Assembly (NCBI RefSeq): GCF_963662255.1
Contig: NC_085068.1
Coordinates: 4,588,001-4,652,000 of the forward strand
DNA: 64,000 nucleotides
DNA from: Cinclus cinclus
Taxonomy: Eukaryota; Chordata; Aves; Passeriformes; Cinclidae
Direction: 5' to 3'
The position numbers and the translations under genes are program-made. This document shows, piece after piece, positions 37,986 through 48,604 of this stretch. Numbering within the stretch: position 1 is the first letter of the stretch; each line of letters begins with the position of its first letter. Below the pieces are notes generated by a model. That model was not told where the DNA came from. It did not search any database and saw nothing but the letters and a program-made list of their open reading frames with translations.

Positions 37986-40900
37986 CTTTCCAAGAGTGCT
38001 GAGCTGGGCCCTGGGCAGGGAGGAGAGGAAATGGTGCATGGCTGGCAGGAGCAGAGCAAAGGATCTCTCTGGGTGTGAGGTGGATGCAGAGAGGTGTGAA
38101 AGGCAGCCCAAGGCTCCAGCTTTGCACAGGAGGAAAAACAATATCTGCCAGGCATTACCCCCAGCCTGCTCTGCATTACCCACTGGCAAATCCAGAGGAG
38201 CTTCAGCAGAGAGCGAACTTGGCACCCCTGGTGCTCCCAAGGAGGATTGATGCTCCAACAAAGCTGTCAGAGCACATGCCCTGACTTTTGGGAAGTGCTG
38301 AAGTATCTCTGGCTTCAAGCGCAACCCGTGGGAGCTGCAGGTGTTTGCATCCCTGGGTCTGACAGAGGGAGATGTGCTGGCTCCCTGTGCTGCCCAGCTT
38401 CCAGAGACATTAAGAGGCTGCTGTTAAACAAACTGCTCCAGCATCATCCTTGGGATGTGTGCCAAAGTTCAGCCTGGTGCAGTCTGAAAAGGGAAGATAG
38501 AGAACCTGGGGAATGGAGATCCATCACGGAAGCACTGACAGTTGCTTAACTGAAATATTTTCAAGCCCTGATGGCAGGATAATTTTGTATATCTGACTTT
38601 ATTTTTAGAGTTTGATTGATAGTTGCAAAGAGGGAAGACGAGAGCTGGAATTTTCTTCCAAAGGAGTCTGCAAGCCCAGGTTTCCTGTTGTGCCATGTTA
38701 CAGTTACTTTCAACACGATTCTAGTTTCTGATTAAAATAATTCACCATGTTTCTGCAGCCAGCAGGAGGTTGAAGCAGTTTGTGCAATGCAAAATGTAAT
38801 AAATGTTTCGGAAGGCAGAGGAAAAATATTTAGCAAATCTGGAGTCAAGTCCCATCTCTCTTAATTTGGCTAAACAAGGAGGTAGATAAGGCTTTTGCTT
38901 TTGCGGAGCAGGAATTTCAATTACTTGCAGGAAGTTTGCAAATTAGGAAGAAGGAGGTTAACAATGAAAATAATTTCCTTAGGTTTGGAGCTCTGCAGTG
39001 TGATTTAGAAGTGATTAAAATGATAAGCAACTCCCTAGTCCTTGCCAGTGCTTGTGCACTCCAGTTATTTATGGCAATGAGTGCTGGGGAGCAGGACTCT
39101 GTCCTCTCCCAGCAGCTGGTTGCTGCTGTTTTGGTGCCTCATGTAGCTTGAAGGAGCTGTTGGTTCCCATTAGGATTTCGGCCAGGGCCAGGCAAGAAGA
39201 GAGAATATTTTAAAAGCAGAATATTTAGAGATAAAGGCTGCAGGAGTAAGACAGCCTGTGGGAGCAGGTCTGACCTCCTGCCAACCCAGTGTTCTGCAGG
39301 GGCAGGAGCAGCACAGGGCAGTTCTGGGTTGGGAATAGGATTATAGGGAGACAAAGGTTAGGGGCCTGGAGGCAGATAATGCTGGAGTTATTTTTCTATC
39401 TCACATATTCATTCTTCCTGATCTCTCACCATTCCTGATGCTCTGCCCTGGGTTGTTCCAATCTCTTTGCAGGTTCCTTTATGTCCAGTGGCAGAAGTGG
39501 GTGGCACAGATGAAGCCAAGAGAAGCAGGGATCTTACCTCCAGCTGTGTATCTAAAAGCAGGTTTATTTAGTTTTTCTGGGGTACCACTGAACATAAGGG
39601 ACCACCTCTGCCTATGGAGTCACCCAGGCACTGGAGGAAAGCAGACAACAACAGGCTCATGCCCACCCAGGCTCTGAGGAGGTGTCATCTCCAACTCTTC
39701 TAGAGCCTCCTGGACTCACCTGGACATATCCAACACTTAGGTCTTTCCAGCAAAAAAAAAAAAACAAAACAAAAGGGCAGAAGATGTCAGAGGTGATTAT
39801 CTTGCCTACTTCTTGCTTTAGTACAAGTTCTGCCCATGTAGAGCTGATACCAAAGAGACTCTGGGGGTGCTTGATCCAAGCCAAGATCCAAACAGGGAGC
39901 TCATATTCTATTTAATCTGATATAGAGGCTAAAATAAGTATTGTTCCAAAAAGCTAAACATGAGCCATCCTATTTAAGAAAAAAATCACCGAGAAATAAT
40001 CAGTATTGATTTCCATTGAAATGGAAATGGGGTGATTATATAACTGCAACAGGGATGGGGTACTTGAGGAAAGTGGTTTGTTAGAACCCAAAGGCCAGCT
40101 TAGTCTACATTCAGTTCCTCTGGATAATCCGAGCAGCTTTTTACACAGATGAGGTAGCCCAAAGGGGGTCAGGGAGTCCAAGAGCTGCCCTTGACCCACT
40201 GTAGTGACACCTCCAGCAGCAGGATTTTTAAGCATCACATTTGTACGTAAATCCCAGGGATAGAAAGCTCATGGCCAAATTAAATAAAGTTACCGGTGTT
40301 TTCAGTGTTATTTTATTTCTTTTCTGTTCTGCTTATTCTCACTCTCTCATTAGGCAGCTGCTATTCTGTGGACACTTTTATTCTCTTCCCATCAGTTGGT
40401 TGCATTGATAATCAATCTTTTGAAGCACAGGGTCTTTTCCAGGTTTGAAATCTTTGGATTTTATTAAATAAATGTGCATTTGTGTAGAATGGAAACTTTG
40501 CTCCTTATCAGGATCATCTGTCTTGGTGAAATGACTTGGAACAGCTGTTCCATGAAGCAAAATCTGATAGAAACACAGGGACTGGATATAAACACAAACA
40601 TTTGTCACTATGGAAACTAAAGTTACTGCAAGATGCCTCCAAAAAGCTGTGTTTCTATATGTTTCTCATCCTAACCAAATATTCCCAGGGGATTTTGCCA
40701 GCCACTTCATTTAAAGCCGTCTGGGAATGTTCTGCTTGCGTGCATATGGATCACTTGGGAGCAGCACCACAGCTTTGGGTACCACAGAGCTCTGCTGTCA
40801 AAATTGATGGGTTATTGATTTATCCAAATTCCTGGAGGCTGGCAAAGGACAAACCAGCATTTAAAAACATCATAGGGCAAAGCTGAATCTAGGGACTTGT

Positions 40901-41204
40901 GGAAATGAGAGCTCAAGCTTCAGGCTGTGGGTTTAACCCACTTCCCACCCCATATCCCATCCCAGCAGGTATCTCTGTGGTATGGAGGGTCTGTGCTGGG
41001 CTGTAATCTGGATAATCAGGGGGCTTTGCTCCTCCATCTGCCAGTCCTGCAACTTCCCCATGCATTTAGAAAATATACTGATGAAGGAAGAAGCTCTATC
41101 CCCTGCCAGAAGGGCTGCAATTAAAAAAAAAAAACAGCTTCTCTGTTGACAGAGGAGCTGCATCTTTAGACAACCCTCGGAGACTGTGAAAATAAATGCA
41201 GTTG
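37986..41204. other. Intergenic, unique sequence
   Basis: No gene is supported. It contains A-rich low-complexity sequence at about 39,751-39,775 and 41,121-41,132. A weak X-box-like motif, GTCACTATGGAAAC, lies at 40,604-40,617 and departs from the consensus in the second half-site. Confidence 0.5.
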
Positions 41205-41590
41205 CTGGATGAGAGCGGCGCCTTGCAGAGATGAGAAAACGAAGTTTGCAAGGTACAGAAGTCACCACCACAGGGTCTGTTTGGAGGCAGCAGCTTGTTC
41301 AGCCACGGGTGGTGTGACGGCCCTGGGGTCGTGCGGCGCCCGAGCACATCCTGAGCCCCCAGCAAAGGACACGTCTCCCCTTTCTTGGGCCTTCGTCTCC
41401 TTATTGCAGGAGTTTTAAGAAAATCCTTGGTCTCCATAGCAACTGCTGGCTCTGTGGCACGTGTGGCTTCGTGCGGCACAGCCGGGGCCGGGGACCCTCC
41501 GAGCAGGGCGTGGGGCTCAGCTCCCGGACAGAAACAGAAACCCGGGCTGGGGCCGTGCCCGCCCGCACCCCTCAAACCCTCCAGAGGGGT
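41205..41590. promoter_or_regulatory. CpG-rich patch, candidate promoter or enhancer
   Basis: About 390 bp with roughly two dozen CpG dinucleotides, in contrast to the CpG-poor DNA around it. It contains a full X-box (41430-41443) and CACGTG (41458-41463). Open frames run on both strands (174 codons minus; 96 codons plus), as expected from GC-rich DNA, and none looks conserved. It lies about 15 kb upstream of the KAZN CpG island. It could be a distal KAZN promoter or enhancer, or the promoter of an unannotated non-coding transcript. Confidence 0.4.
41430..41443. promoter_or_regulatory. RFX X-box motif
   Basis: GTCTCCATAGCAAC on the plus strand (GTTGCTATGGAGAC on the minus) fits the X-box consensus GTNRCC-AT-RGYAAC in all but one position of one half-site, with the ideal 2-bp spacer. 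RFX-family factors bind this element in promoters of ciliary and other genes. It sits 15 bp from a CACGTG E-box within the CpG-rich patch. Confidence 0.55.
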
Positions 41591-41744
41591 GCACTTGACT
41601 TTTCTCCCTCCTGTTGACAATGTGGTGAAGGTTTGGGTGCCTGCAGGGAGCAGAGGTGCAATTTCTCATCATTAATGCGCTTCACCCACCCAATCCCCAG
41701 CCTCAGGCCGTTGCCATTCTTCCTTACCTGTCTGTCTTGGGCAA
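41591..41744. other. Short unique spacer
   Basis: Nothing recognisable lies between the CpG-rich patch and the following CR1 copy. Confidence 0.6.
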
Positions 41745-41947
41745 GGGGGGGAAATTTCCCCACTGAAAGGATGGTCAGGCATTAGAACAGGTTGCCCAGG
41801 GAATTGGTTTCACCATTCCTTAAAGTGTTCAAAAATTAGTGGGTGTGGCACTTGGGGACAAAGTTTAGTGGTGCTTAAGGCACTGCTGGGTCAGTGGTGG
41901 AACTGGATTATCTTAGAGGGCTTTCCCAGCCCAAATGATTCTGTGAT
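41745..41947 (+). mobile_element. Older-type CR1 3' fragment
   Basis: The same CR1 branch as the 28.4-kb copy, but with its tail kept. It has CACTGAAAGGATGGTCAGGC, ATTAGAACAGGTTGCCCAGG, a GGGTGTGGCACTTGGGGAC block, TTTAGTGGTGCTTAAGGCAC, GGAACTGGATTATCTTAGAG and the end CCCAAATGATTCTGTGATGA. Confidence 0.9.
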
Positions 41948-42644
41948 GATTGTTATTTGCTGAACTCCTCCAGTGGAGCTGGGAACACATCACAGCAAAG
42001 CAATGGGTCAGGCACTGTGTGTGAAGCTCTTGTCTCTCCTTTGACCAGTAGCTGCTGGCAAAATCCAATTCCCGTTGGAAATTTAGATGGTGAGGGTTTT
42101 TTCTCCCCCTGTGTCTTTCATCATAATTATTTTATCATTCATTAGCTTTACTCAAAATCCTCTCTTAAACTGAACCCCTCCTCCACCGATCACCCACACG
42201 ATTTAGCAGCACTCGAGCGAACAGAAAACCCAAGAAGGAAAACAATCCCAAACTGGCTGAATAGCCAGTTCCTGCTGAATCCAGAGAGATTTGGCTAGCT
42301 GATTCACTCAGACTCTTCCTCTCTGCAAATCCCAGCCTGGCTGTTCCTGTAAGCCTATCCCATGCCAGACTGAGCCGACTTGGCAGGCACTGGGCTCAGC
42401 AGAATCAATTATCCCGACTTGTCAGCTCCTTTCCCCCCTCCTTGCAAGGATTCGTCATTACTGGGGAGAGGAGGATGCTGTGCTGGTGTAACCACGGTGG
42501 GTTTGGCCTCGGGGATCGTGTCATTATACCCACAGCAAACATTGGGAATAAATAACAAATGGTCCCACCAAGGCAGACCCTGTTAGCAGCTCCGGGAGCG
42601 CGGGGGGAGGAGGAGGATGGGTCCATTCAGCCCTTCCAAGGAGC
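41948..42644. other. Intergenic, unique sequence
   Basis: No gene is supported. The right end (about 42,585-42,620) is GC-rich with GGGAGCGCGGGGGGAGGAGG. Confidence 0.5.
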
Positions 42645-42720
42645 GATTCACAGAATCACAGCAGGTTTGCTTGGCAGGGACCTCAGAGATCATCTGGTTC
42701 CAGCCCCTGCCCTGTGCCAG
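42645..42720 (-). mobile_element. CR1 3'-tail remnant
   Basis: A minus-strand tail. The plus strand reads ATTCACAGAATCACAGCAGG, then TTTGCTTGGCAGGGACCTCA and GAGATCATCTGGTTCCAGCC. Sequence to the right is unrelated, so only about 75 bp remain. Confidence 0.8.
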
Positions 42721-43583
42721 CCCCGGGAGGTGTCTCCTGCATAACTAAGCGTGTTCTCTGTGCCTTTGGGATGCAGGAGCTGCGGGAGCGCCGCGTCCAT
42801 CTCCCCTGCAGCCGGCAGCAGCAGCGGCGTGGGATGGGCTGGGAATTCTGCTCCGTTTGCTTTGCCTTCTCCCTGCATTCACTGGCCCTTGGTACCTCCG
42901 AAGAGCTTCCTTTACAAAGCAAAAACAAAAATAAAACAATTAAGATGACAGTGTAATAATAATTAGAGTATTATCAAGAATAAGGGTAATTATTAAAAAA
43001 AAAATAAATTGCGGTCTTATTCATTTACCTCCCTTTTTTCGGAGTTGTGTTAAATCCTCAGGGCCCAGCTGAGTCAGCACTGCAGTGCCTGTTTCAGTGC
43101 ATCCCTAAGGACATGTGTCTGCAATGAGCTTCCAGGTAGGATTGAAGGTAATGAGACAGAGGCGAGAACATCCCCTGGTACATCAGGATAGAAGGAAACA
43201 CCATGGGAGAAGGGAATTGCTTCCAAGAAAATGGTTTCATAGTGGGGGCTGGTGGCCAGCATGGTGGTTCAACTGACTGGGGGCTCCTGAGTGTTTAATC
43301 CTGGGGTTTGTAATGATGGATTGAGGCTGGACAGTAGGCAGCTCCCCCAAATCCAGCATAATTGGGTCTTTAATCTGCTCATGAGATTCCTGAGCTGGAT
43401 ACCGAGACGACATTGTCTCCTCCTTTGGATGAGGGATGGTACAAAAAGGAAAAGGAGGAAAAAGAGGGGCATGATGTGAATTTATTTGCATCTTCCAACA
43501 ATAATCCAGTCATTCTGCCCAGGAAATGCTTGTCCTGCTTAATGCCCCTTTATGCAATTTTTTTTTTTTCATGGTGCCCAAGA

Positions 43584-43624
43584 GTTTGTTTGTTTGTTTG
43601 TTTGTTTATTTATTTATTTATTTA
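43584..43624. repeat. (GTTT)n(ATTT)n microsatellite
   Basis: About six GTTT units pass directly into ATTT units, 41 bp in all. Confidence 0.95.
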
Positions 43625-43744
43625 CAGATTTCTTTCACCGGGGTGGAAAATGAGGGGCAGAAGATGCCATTACAAATTCTTTTATTCAATTTTATTCCGA
43701 TTCATTTTGTAAGCAGTGGCTTGGCTGGGCTTATCTGAGTCCCT

Positions 43745-43764
43745 GGGGGGGGGGGGGGGGGGGG
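43745..43764. repeat. Poly-G run (G20)
   Basis: Twenty consecutive G residues follow CCCT. The length is likely to be unreliable in the assembly and polymorphic in the population. Confidence 0.9.
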
Positions 43765-46700
43765 AAATTCCGGGTCCTGAAGCCCCAGCTCTGCAGAGAT
43801 CCATCAGAGCACGTCCCAACACCTCCAAAGCAATTCCATTTCCTACAGCAAGAAATGGCAGTTGCTGAGGTGCTTGCTTCTATTCCAGCTTTATAACAGC
43901 CAAGACTCTAGCTCCATCCCCAAATGCCCCCAAATCCCAGGCATAAAACTGCATGTAACATTTTGCCTCTTTTGCATAAATTTCATCTGGAAAAGGCAGA
44001 ATTGTGAGGATTTTGGAATGGGTGCCTTATTTCAGCTTTGCTTGCTAGAAATGATCCTGTTGCTCCGAGTAATTACACAATAAATTTGTGAGAGGGATAT
44101 AAAGCCGTAAAAGCAGTGGTAATGGTTTGCAATTTAATAGCTGAATTGTAAATGAATTTTCCTATAGCAGTTTTAATGCAGCGGGCTGCTGCAATTAAGA
44201 GAACATTCTTTGGGGTGCCTTTAATTTTTTGTTGTTGTTGTGAAGATCAGTGCCATTAATTCCCTGGTTTAAAGAAGCCAAATCATTAACCACTTCAAGC
44301 CATAAAAGCCAACTTTGACTTCCTCAGCAGCCAACGAAATTTTGTCTGGGAAAAGGTGCTTTTACCCCATTTGGCTCTTGCATTTTCTTATAGTATTGAG
44401 TGTGGGGATGCACCATGTATTGACCTTATGCCCTTCATCCTCTTTTCCTCATCACCCATCTTGCTCCTGTGACATGTGACGTCTTCTGCCATTGGGGTGG
44501 AAAGATTTGGCCATGCAGGGAAACCCTGCTCACAGCATTTAGCATCTCCTCTTAATTTATTATTTGATAGAGGATTATTTAAATGGGGCATGTGTGTATT
44601 GCCCTGCTCTGTGTGTCCCCCTCTCCATCCATGGAGATCCCTATTTTGCCCCCACTATGTGGATGCTTTGTGCAGCAATGGAGCCCTCATCCCCCTGTGC
44701 AAGAACTCATCCCCATCCGAAGTTCCCATTCCTTCATCTTCCCCTTTCCAACCCTCTGGATTTCAAATGTCATTCCCAAGCAGCTCAAGCCTTTGGAAAT
44801 AATCTTCCTAGAGTGGGTGGCCCCAGCACTGCCCCTTCCCACAGCAGTGCCAGTGACAGCTCTTGGTTTGCCTCATCAGGCTCCTCTTCTTCTCATATTC
44901 CCTCAATTACATCTTCCCACTTCCATACCAGCATCCCCTCGGTGGCCTGTGTTTGAAGGAAATGCCATGAAATCTGGTAACTGATCTTGGAAGCATCTTT
45001 TGGGCAGCTGAAACTGTTGCTAATTATCGATGGTGTGTAATTACGTTTCCAGTACCACCAGCTGTCTCCATAAAGGAGCAGGGAACTGGTGCACCAGGGT
45101 CTCTTACCAATGCAAATTGACACAGGCAACCTTAATCTGACAGTGGTGGGTGATAATTAAAAGGCACAGTCATGTGTAAGAAGCTGATGGAGACCTGAAC
45201 CTGCTCCGAGGGGTGACTCTAAATCCCCTCCTCCCATCACTGAATCCAGATTTAGGGGAATGTGTAAAATAGTGCATGTCCTAATGCAATTTTCTCTCCT
45301 GTGCATCCTTACTGTCATGACTTGCCTCAGTGTCAGGGTTTTTTCATTCCCCAGCCCTTCATAGTTGGCTATTTGTGCTACAGTCTATGGTGCAGCACAT
45401 GATGAAGTCCATGGTGTGTAAATTCCTGCCCCACTCCCAGGAGGGATTTGACCCTGAAGTTATTTCTCCATAACCATAAAAACTCTGCTCCCTCATGTTG
45501 CAGGCTGAAGCAGGTAACAGAGAGAAACGAATTAGTGAGGATTGGTCTGGAAGTGCTGGATCCAGTGAGTGCTGACCACGGTCTCCCTATTGCAGGAACT
45601 GCTGCCTATCTCTTCCAAAAAAAACCCCCAGAGGTATCTTTGGATGGGCTGGGAGCAGCACTGCCCTGCACAGCTGCCACGGAGGGGTGGGAAGGTGTTA
45701 ACTGGTCTGGTGAGCAGGGATGGGATTCCTGCTCAGGGGCCATGGAATCTGCTGGGGGAGGCAGTGGCCGTGGGTGCAGCTCCTGGAGCATTTCGAGATG
45801 CAAATGGGGAGCAGGGGGAGGAAGGGAGAGAATGTAAGGATCCATTGTAAAGCCTAAAGGCACTGCTGGAATCCGAGCTCAGAGCAAGGGATGGAGTCTG
45901 CACCAGAGGACTGCAGGCAGTAAAAAAGCTTCAAAATTATGTTCCTGATGAACTTTAAATCTCTGGCTCCATTTCAAGTACCCTGTGTGAACACACCCAT
46001 GTGAGGTGGTGCCATTCAGCGAGTCCACTTCAACTTTCTCAACGTGCTAAGAAAAATTAAGAGAAACTTTCTTGATTTTCACCTAATACTTGTTGTTGAC
46101 CTTGAAATTTGCCACCTGCCACAACAGCCAGTCTGGTGAAACCTGTCCCACCTGTGTGTTTGTTTGCTGGGTATGAAGGTAATTTCTGTAGCCTGGGACA
46201 GTGTTTGAACAGGACGCGGCAGAGGAGCATTGCAGCCATTTTAGCTAACAAATGCTTCAACAATATAAATATTTAAGTACAATAAACAATTATGATCAAG
46301 TTTCTTGGGTGACTGCACACAGCAAGTGAATTTTAAATTCATTTCCCATGGGTATTGAGGCTTCACATTCACTTTCTGTGGATATTCATGCTAATAAAAC
46401 TTCATTGCACAGAAAGAGAACACGAGAGGGATGCAAATATGACAAGGGTAAATTTGCTTAAGAGTTCAAATGAATATTCACCAACTTTTTATTATTTTTA
46501 AGTATTCATTCCTATTTGCTATAAAAAAGATTATTTTATCTTTATTCTCCAAACTCAGTGAAGCACGTTTGAGGTATAATATGTATTTCCTTGTACTAAT
46601 GGAAAGTTTTGTTACCAGCAAGTAAGGAGTGCATTTAAAATGTGCTTTATCTTCAGGAAATGTCACTACTGAACCCACATGAGTTCCCACCATTCTGATT

Positions 46701-46998
46701 AACATCTGTATTTCAACACATCTTGCACCCTAAGGCTGGGATCTCCCTGCTTTTTCCCTCCTTTAAAGCTGCAGATCTCAGATCCAGATCCTGACACCAT
46801 TATTTTCCTCTGATTTTCCTTGTTCATCTTTTATCTTGTGCTGCCCTCAGTTATGAGGATGCTGGAGATGCTTTTCCTTCACGTAAACTGAGATCCCCTT
46901 TGGAAGGACTTGGGGGTCACTCTGGCTCCGTTTTGCCTGAGGCAGAGGGAGCACAGTTTTGACATCTTCATTTGATTTCTGTCCTGGAATTGAAACAG

Positions 46999-47044
46999 AT
47001 GCAAATTAGCAATAATGAATATTTTCATTAAAAGTGTCTAGACA
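46999..47044. promoter_or_regulatory. Octamer plus palindromic GTCTAGAC motif cluster
   Basis: A perfect octamer ATGCAAAT (46999-47006), the POU-factor site, lies 29 bp from GTCTAGAC (47036-47043), the palindromic SMAD-binding element. Two more octamers occur 0.6 and 1.2 kb to the left. Each motif alone could arise by chance in a window this size, so the support is the clustering only. Confidence 0.25.
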
Positions 47045-47403
47045 TTTCATCTGAGAAAAGGGTAATGACACTTCTGCTTTTTATAAAAAAGTCTGAAGTA
47101 GACCCAGGATGATTTTTTTTTTTCAGAAAAGATAACATTTATTTTTTAAAAAATGTAATTTAGTGAATGTGAAATTAGGGTAATTGCTAATTATGTCACT
47201 GCAAACGAGGCAGATCTTTATCTTGAATCAAGCTGGTCTGGTGCAGATTATGAACTGTTACTTTTATGAGGTGGCATCAGAAGGCAAAAAATATCAGTGA
47301 AACAGTCCTAAGTAATTTCTCATGCTTATCAGGAGCTCTTGGATAGTGAGGGGTGTGAGGCACGAGGGATGGAGCATCACCTCCTCTCATTGCATGGGTT
47401 TTA

Positions 47404-47620
47404 TCCCAGAATGGTTTGGGCTAAAAGGGACCTTAAAGCTCATCCCATCCCACCCCTGCCATGGGCAGGGACACCTTCCACCATCCCAGGCTGCTCCCAG
47501 CCCCATCCAGCCCAGTCCTGGACACTTCCAGGGATCCAGGGGCAGCTACAGCTGCTCTGGGCACCCTGTGCCAGGGTCTGACCACCCTCACAGCTAAGAA
47601 TTTCTCCCTAATACCTTCCA
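47404..47620 (-). mobile_element. CR1 LINE 3' fragment
   Basis: A minus-strand CR1. The plus strand opens with CCAGAATGGTTTGGGCTAAA and continues with AGGGACCTTAAAGCTCATCC, CCATGGGCAGGGACACCTTC, CCAGGCTGCTCCCAGCCCCA, TCCAGCCCAGTCCTGGACAC, GGGATCCAGGGGCAGCTACA and GGGCACCCTGTGCCAGGGTC. The very last bases of the tail are missing. The 5' break coincides with a (GATA) microsatellite. Confidence 0.95.
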
Positions 47621-47644
47621 GATAGACAGATAGATAGATAGATA
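47621..47644. repeat. (GATA)n microsatellite
   Basis: Imperfect GATAGACA followed by four GATA units lies directly at the truncated 5' side of the CR1 copy. Confidence 0.9.
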
Positions 47645-48377
47645 ATCTTTTCCCCTTTTCCATTTGTCTTCTGCTGTGTCCGAGCAAGCTCCCACTTCCA
47701 GCCCTGCACTCCCCACACCTCAGCTCACATCTCCATCAGGTTTGAGGACCCAGGTTTTTCTAGGCTTATTGTCCCACCCTGGGCCTCCAGCACCGTGACA
47801 AACTGCACTTAACACCCAACAAAACTTCATCCCAGGGTGTTCAACGGGAACGGGTTTTATTTTCCATATGTACTGGAAGGAAGTTAATAAGACAAAACTC
47901 ACCCTGGAGTCAGGTACTGCAGAATGAAGTCAGGAACCTTATAGGATAAACATATTATCCTCATACAAGCTGCAGTACGTGGGTATTGGAAAAATTAAAT
48001 GCACTTGAATAGCTTTGCAGATATATATCTCTGTCTCCATAAAACCTACTGACAGTGAGCAAACACAAGAACTTGGCAGTTGTCCTGCTTGGTTTAACTG
48101 CCTTTGATGGATTTTATATCCATCACCTTCTTAAAATTCCTACGTCAACAATCCTGGCAGCTTCTTGTCCTGAAGACTTTGGGGTGATGGAGATGCTGGT
48201 ACCCACAGAACCTCCTGCATCTGGAGCCTCCCAATGTGCTTAGATTTTTCTAAGGAATCCATCCAGCTGTGCTTTTTAAAAAAATATTATTTATTTAGCC
48301 TTTTTGGGAGGGCAAGGGGGACATTACATATCTGCCCTGGCTTTCTCAGAGACCACTCAGTGTGATCCCTCTCTCCA
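47645..48377. other. Intergenic, unique sequence
   Basis: Nothing recognisable beyond short A/T runs near 48,280. Confidence 0.5.
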
Positions 48378-48604
48378 TCCTTCCCTGTGAGGGTGGGCAG
48401 GTCCTGGCACAGGTTGTCCAGAGAAGCTGTGGCTGCCCCTGGATCCCTGGAAGTGTCCAAGGCTCAACTAGACAGGACTTGGAGCAGCCTGGGAGAGTGG
48501 AAGGCGTCCTTGCCATGGCAGGGGCTGGAACAAGATGAGCTTTAAGGTTCCTTTAAAGGACTTTAAGGTCCCTCCAGCCCAAACCACTCCATGATTCTAC
48601 GATA
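48378..48604 (+). mobile_element. CR1 LINE 3' fragment
   Basis: A plus-strand tail from TTCCCTGTGAGGGTGGGCAG through TCCTGGCACAGGTTGTCCAG, CCTGGATCCCTGGAAGTGTC, GGACTTGGAGCAGCCTGGGA, CCATGGCAGGGGCTGGAACA and CCACTCCATGATTCTACGAT. A local duplication of CTTTAAGGTTCC / CTTTAAGGTCC near 48,540-48,575 is specific to this copy. Confidence 0.95.

Larger units (their letters stand above)
42721..47403. other. Intergenic, unique sequence
   Basis: No gene is supported. A small CpG cluster lies at about 42,780-42,830. It also contains the (GTTT)(ATTT) repeat at 43,584, the G20 run at 43,745, octamer motifs ATGCAAAT at 45,798, 46,431 and 46,999, and the palindrome TGTCTAGACA at 47,035. The 44.4-45.0 kb stretch carries overlapping open frames of 108-133 codons in three plus-strand frames, which points to C-rich composition rather than coding. 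Confidence 0.5.

Noticed and set aside
40604..40617. Second X-box-like motif GTCACTATGGAAAC
   Set aside because: The right half-site departs from RGYAAC and the surroundings are not CpG-rich, so it is much weaker than the 41,430 site.
44476..44984. Overlapping 108-133 codon frames at 44.5-45.0 kb
   Set aside because: Three plus-strand frames are open at once, which reflects local stop-poor, C-rich composition. No splice or domain evidence favours any one.
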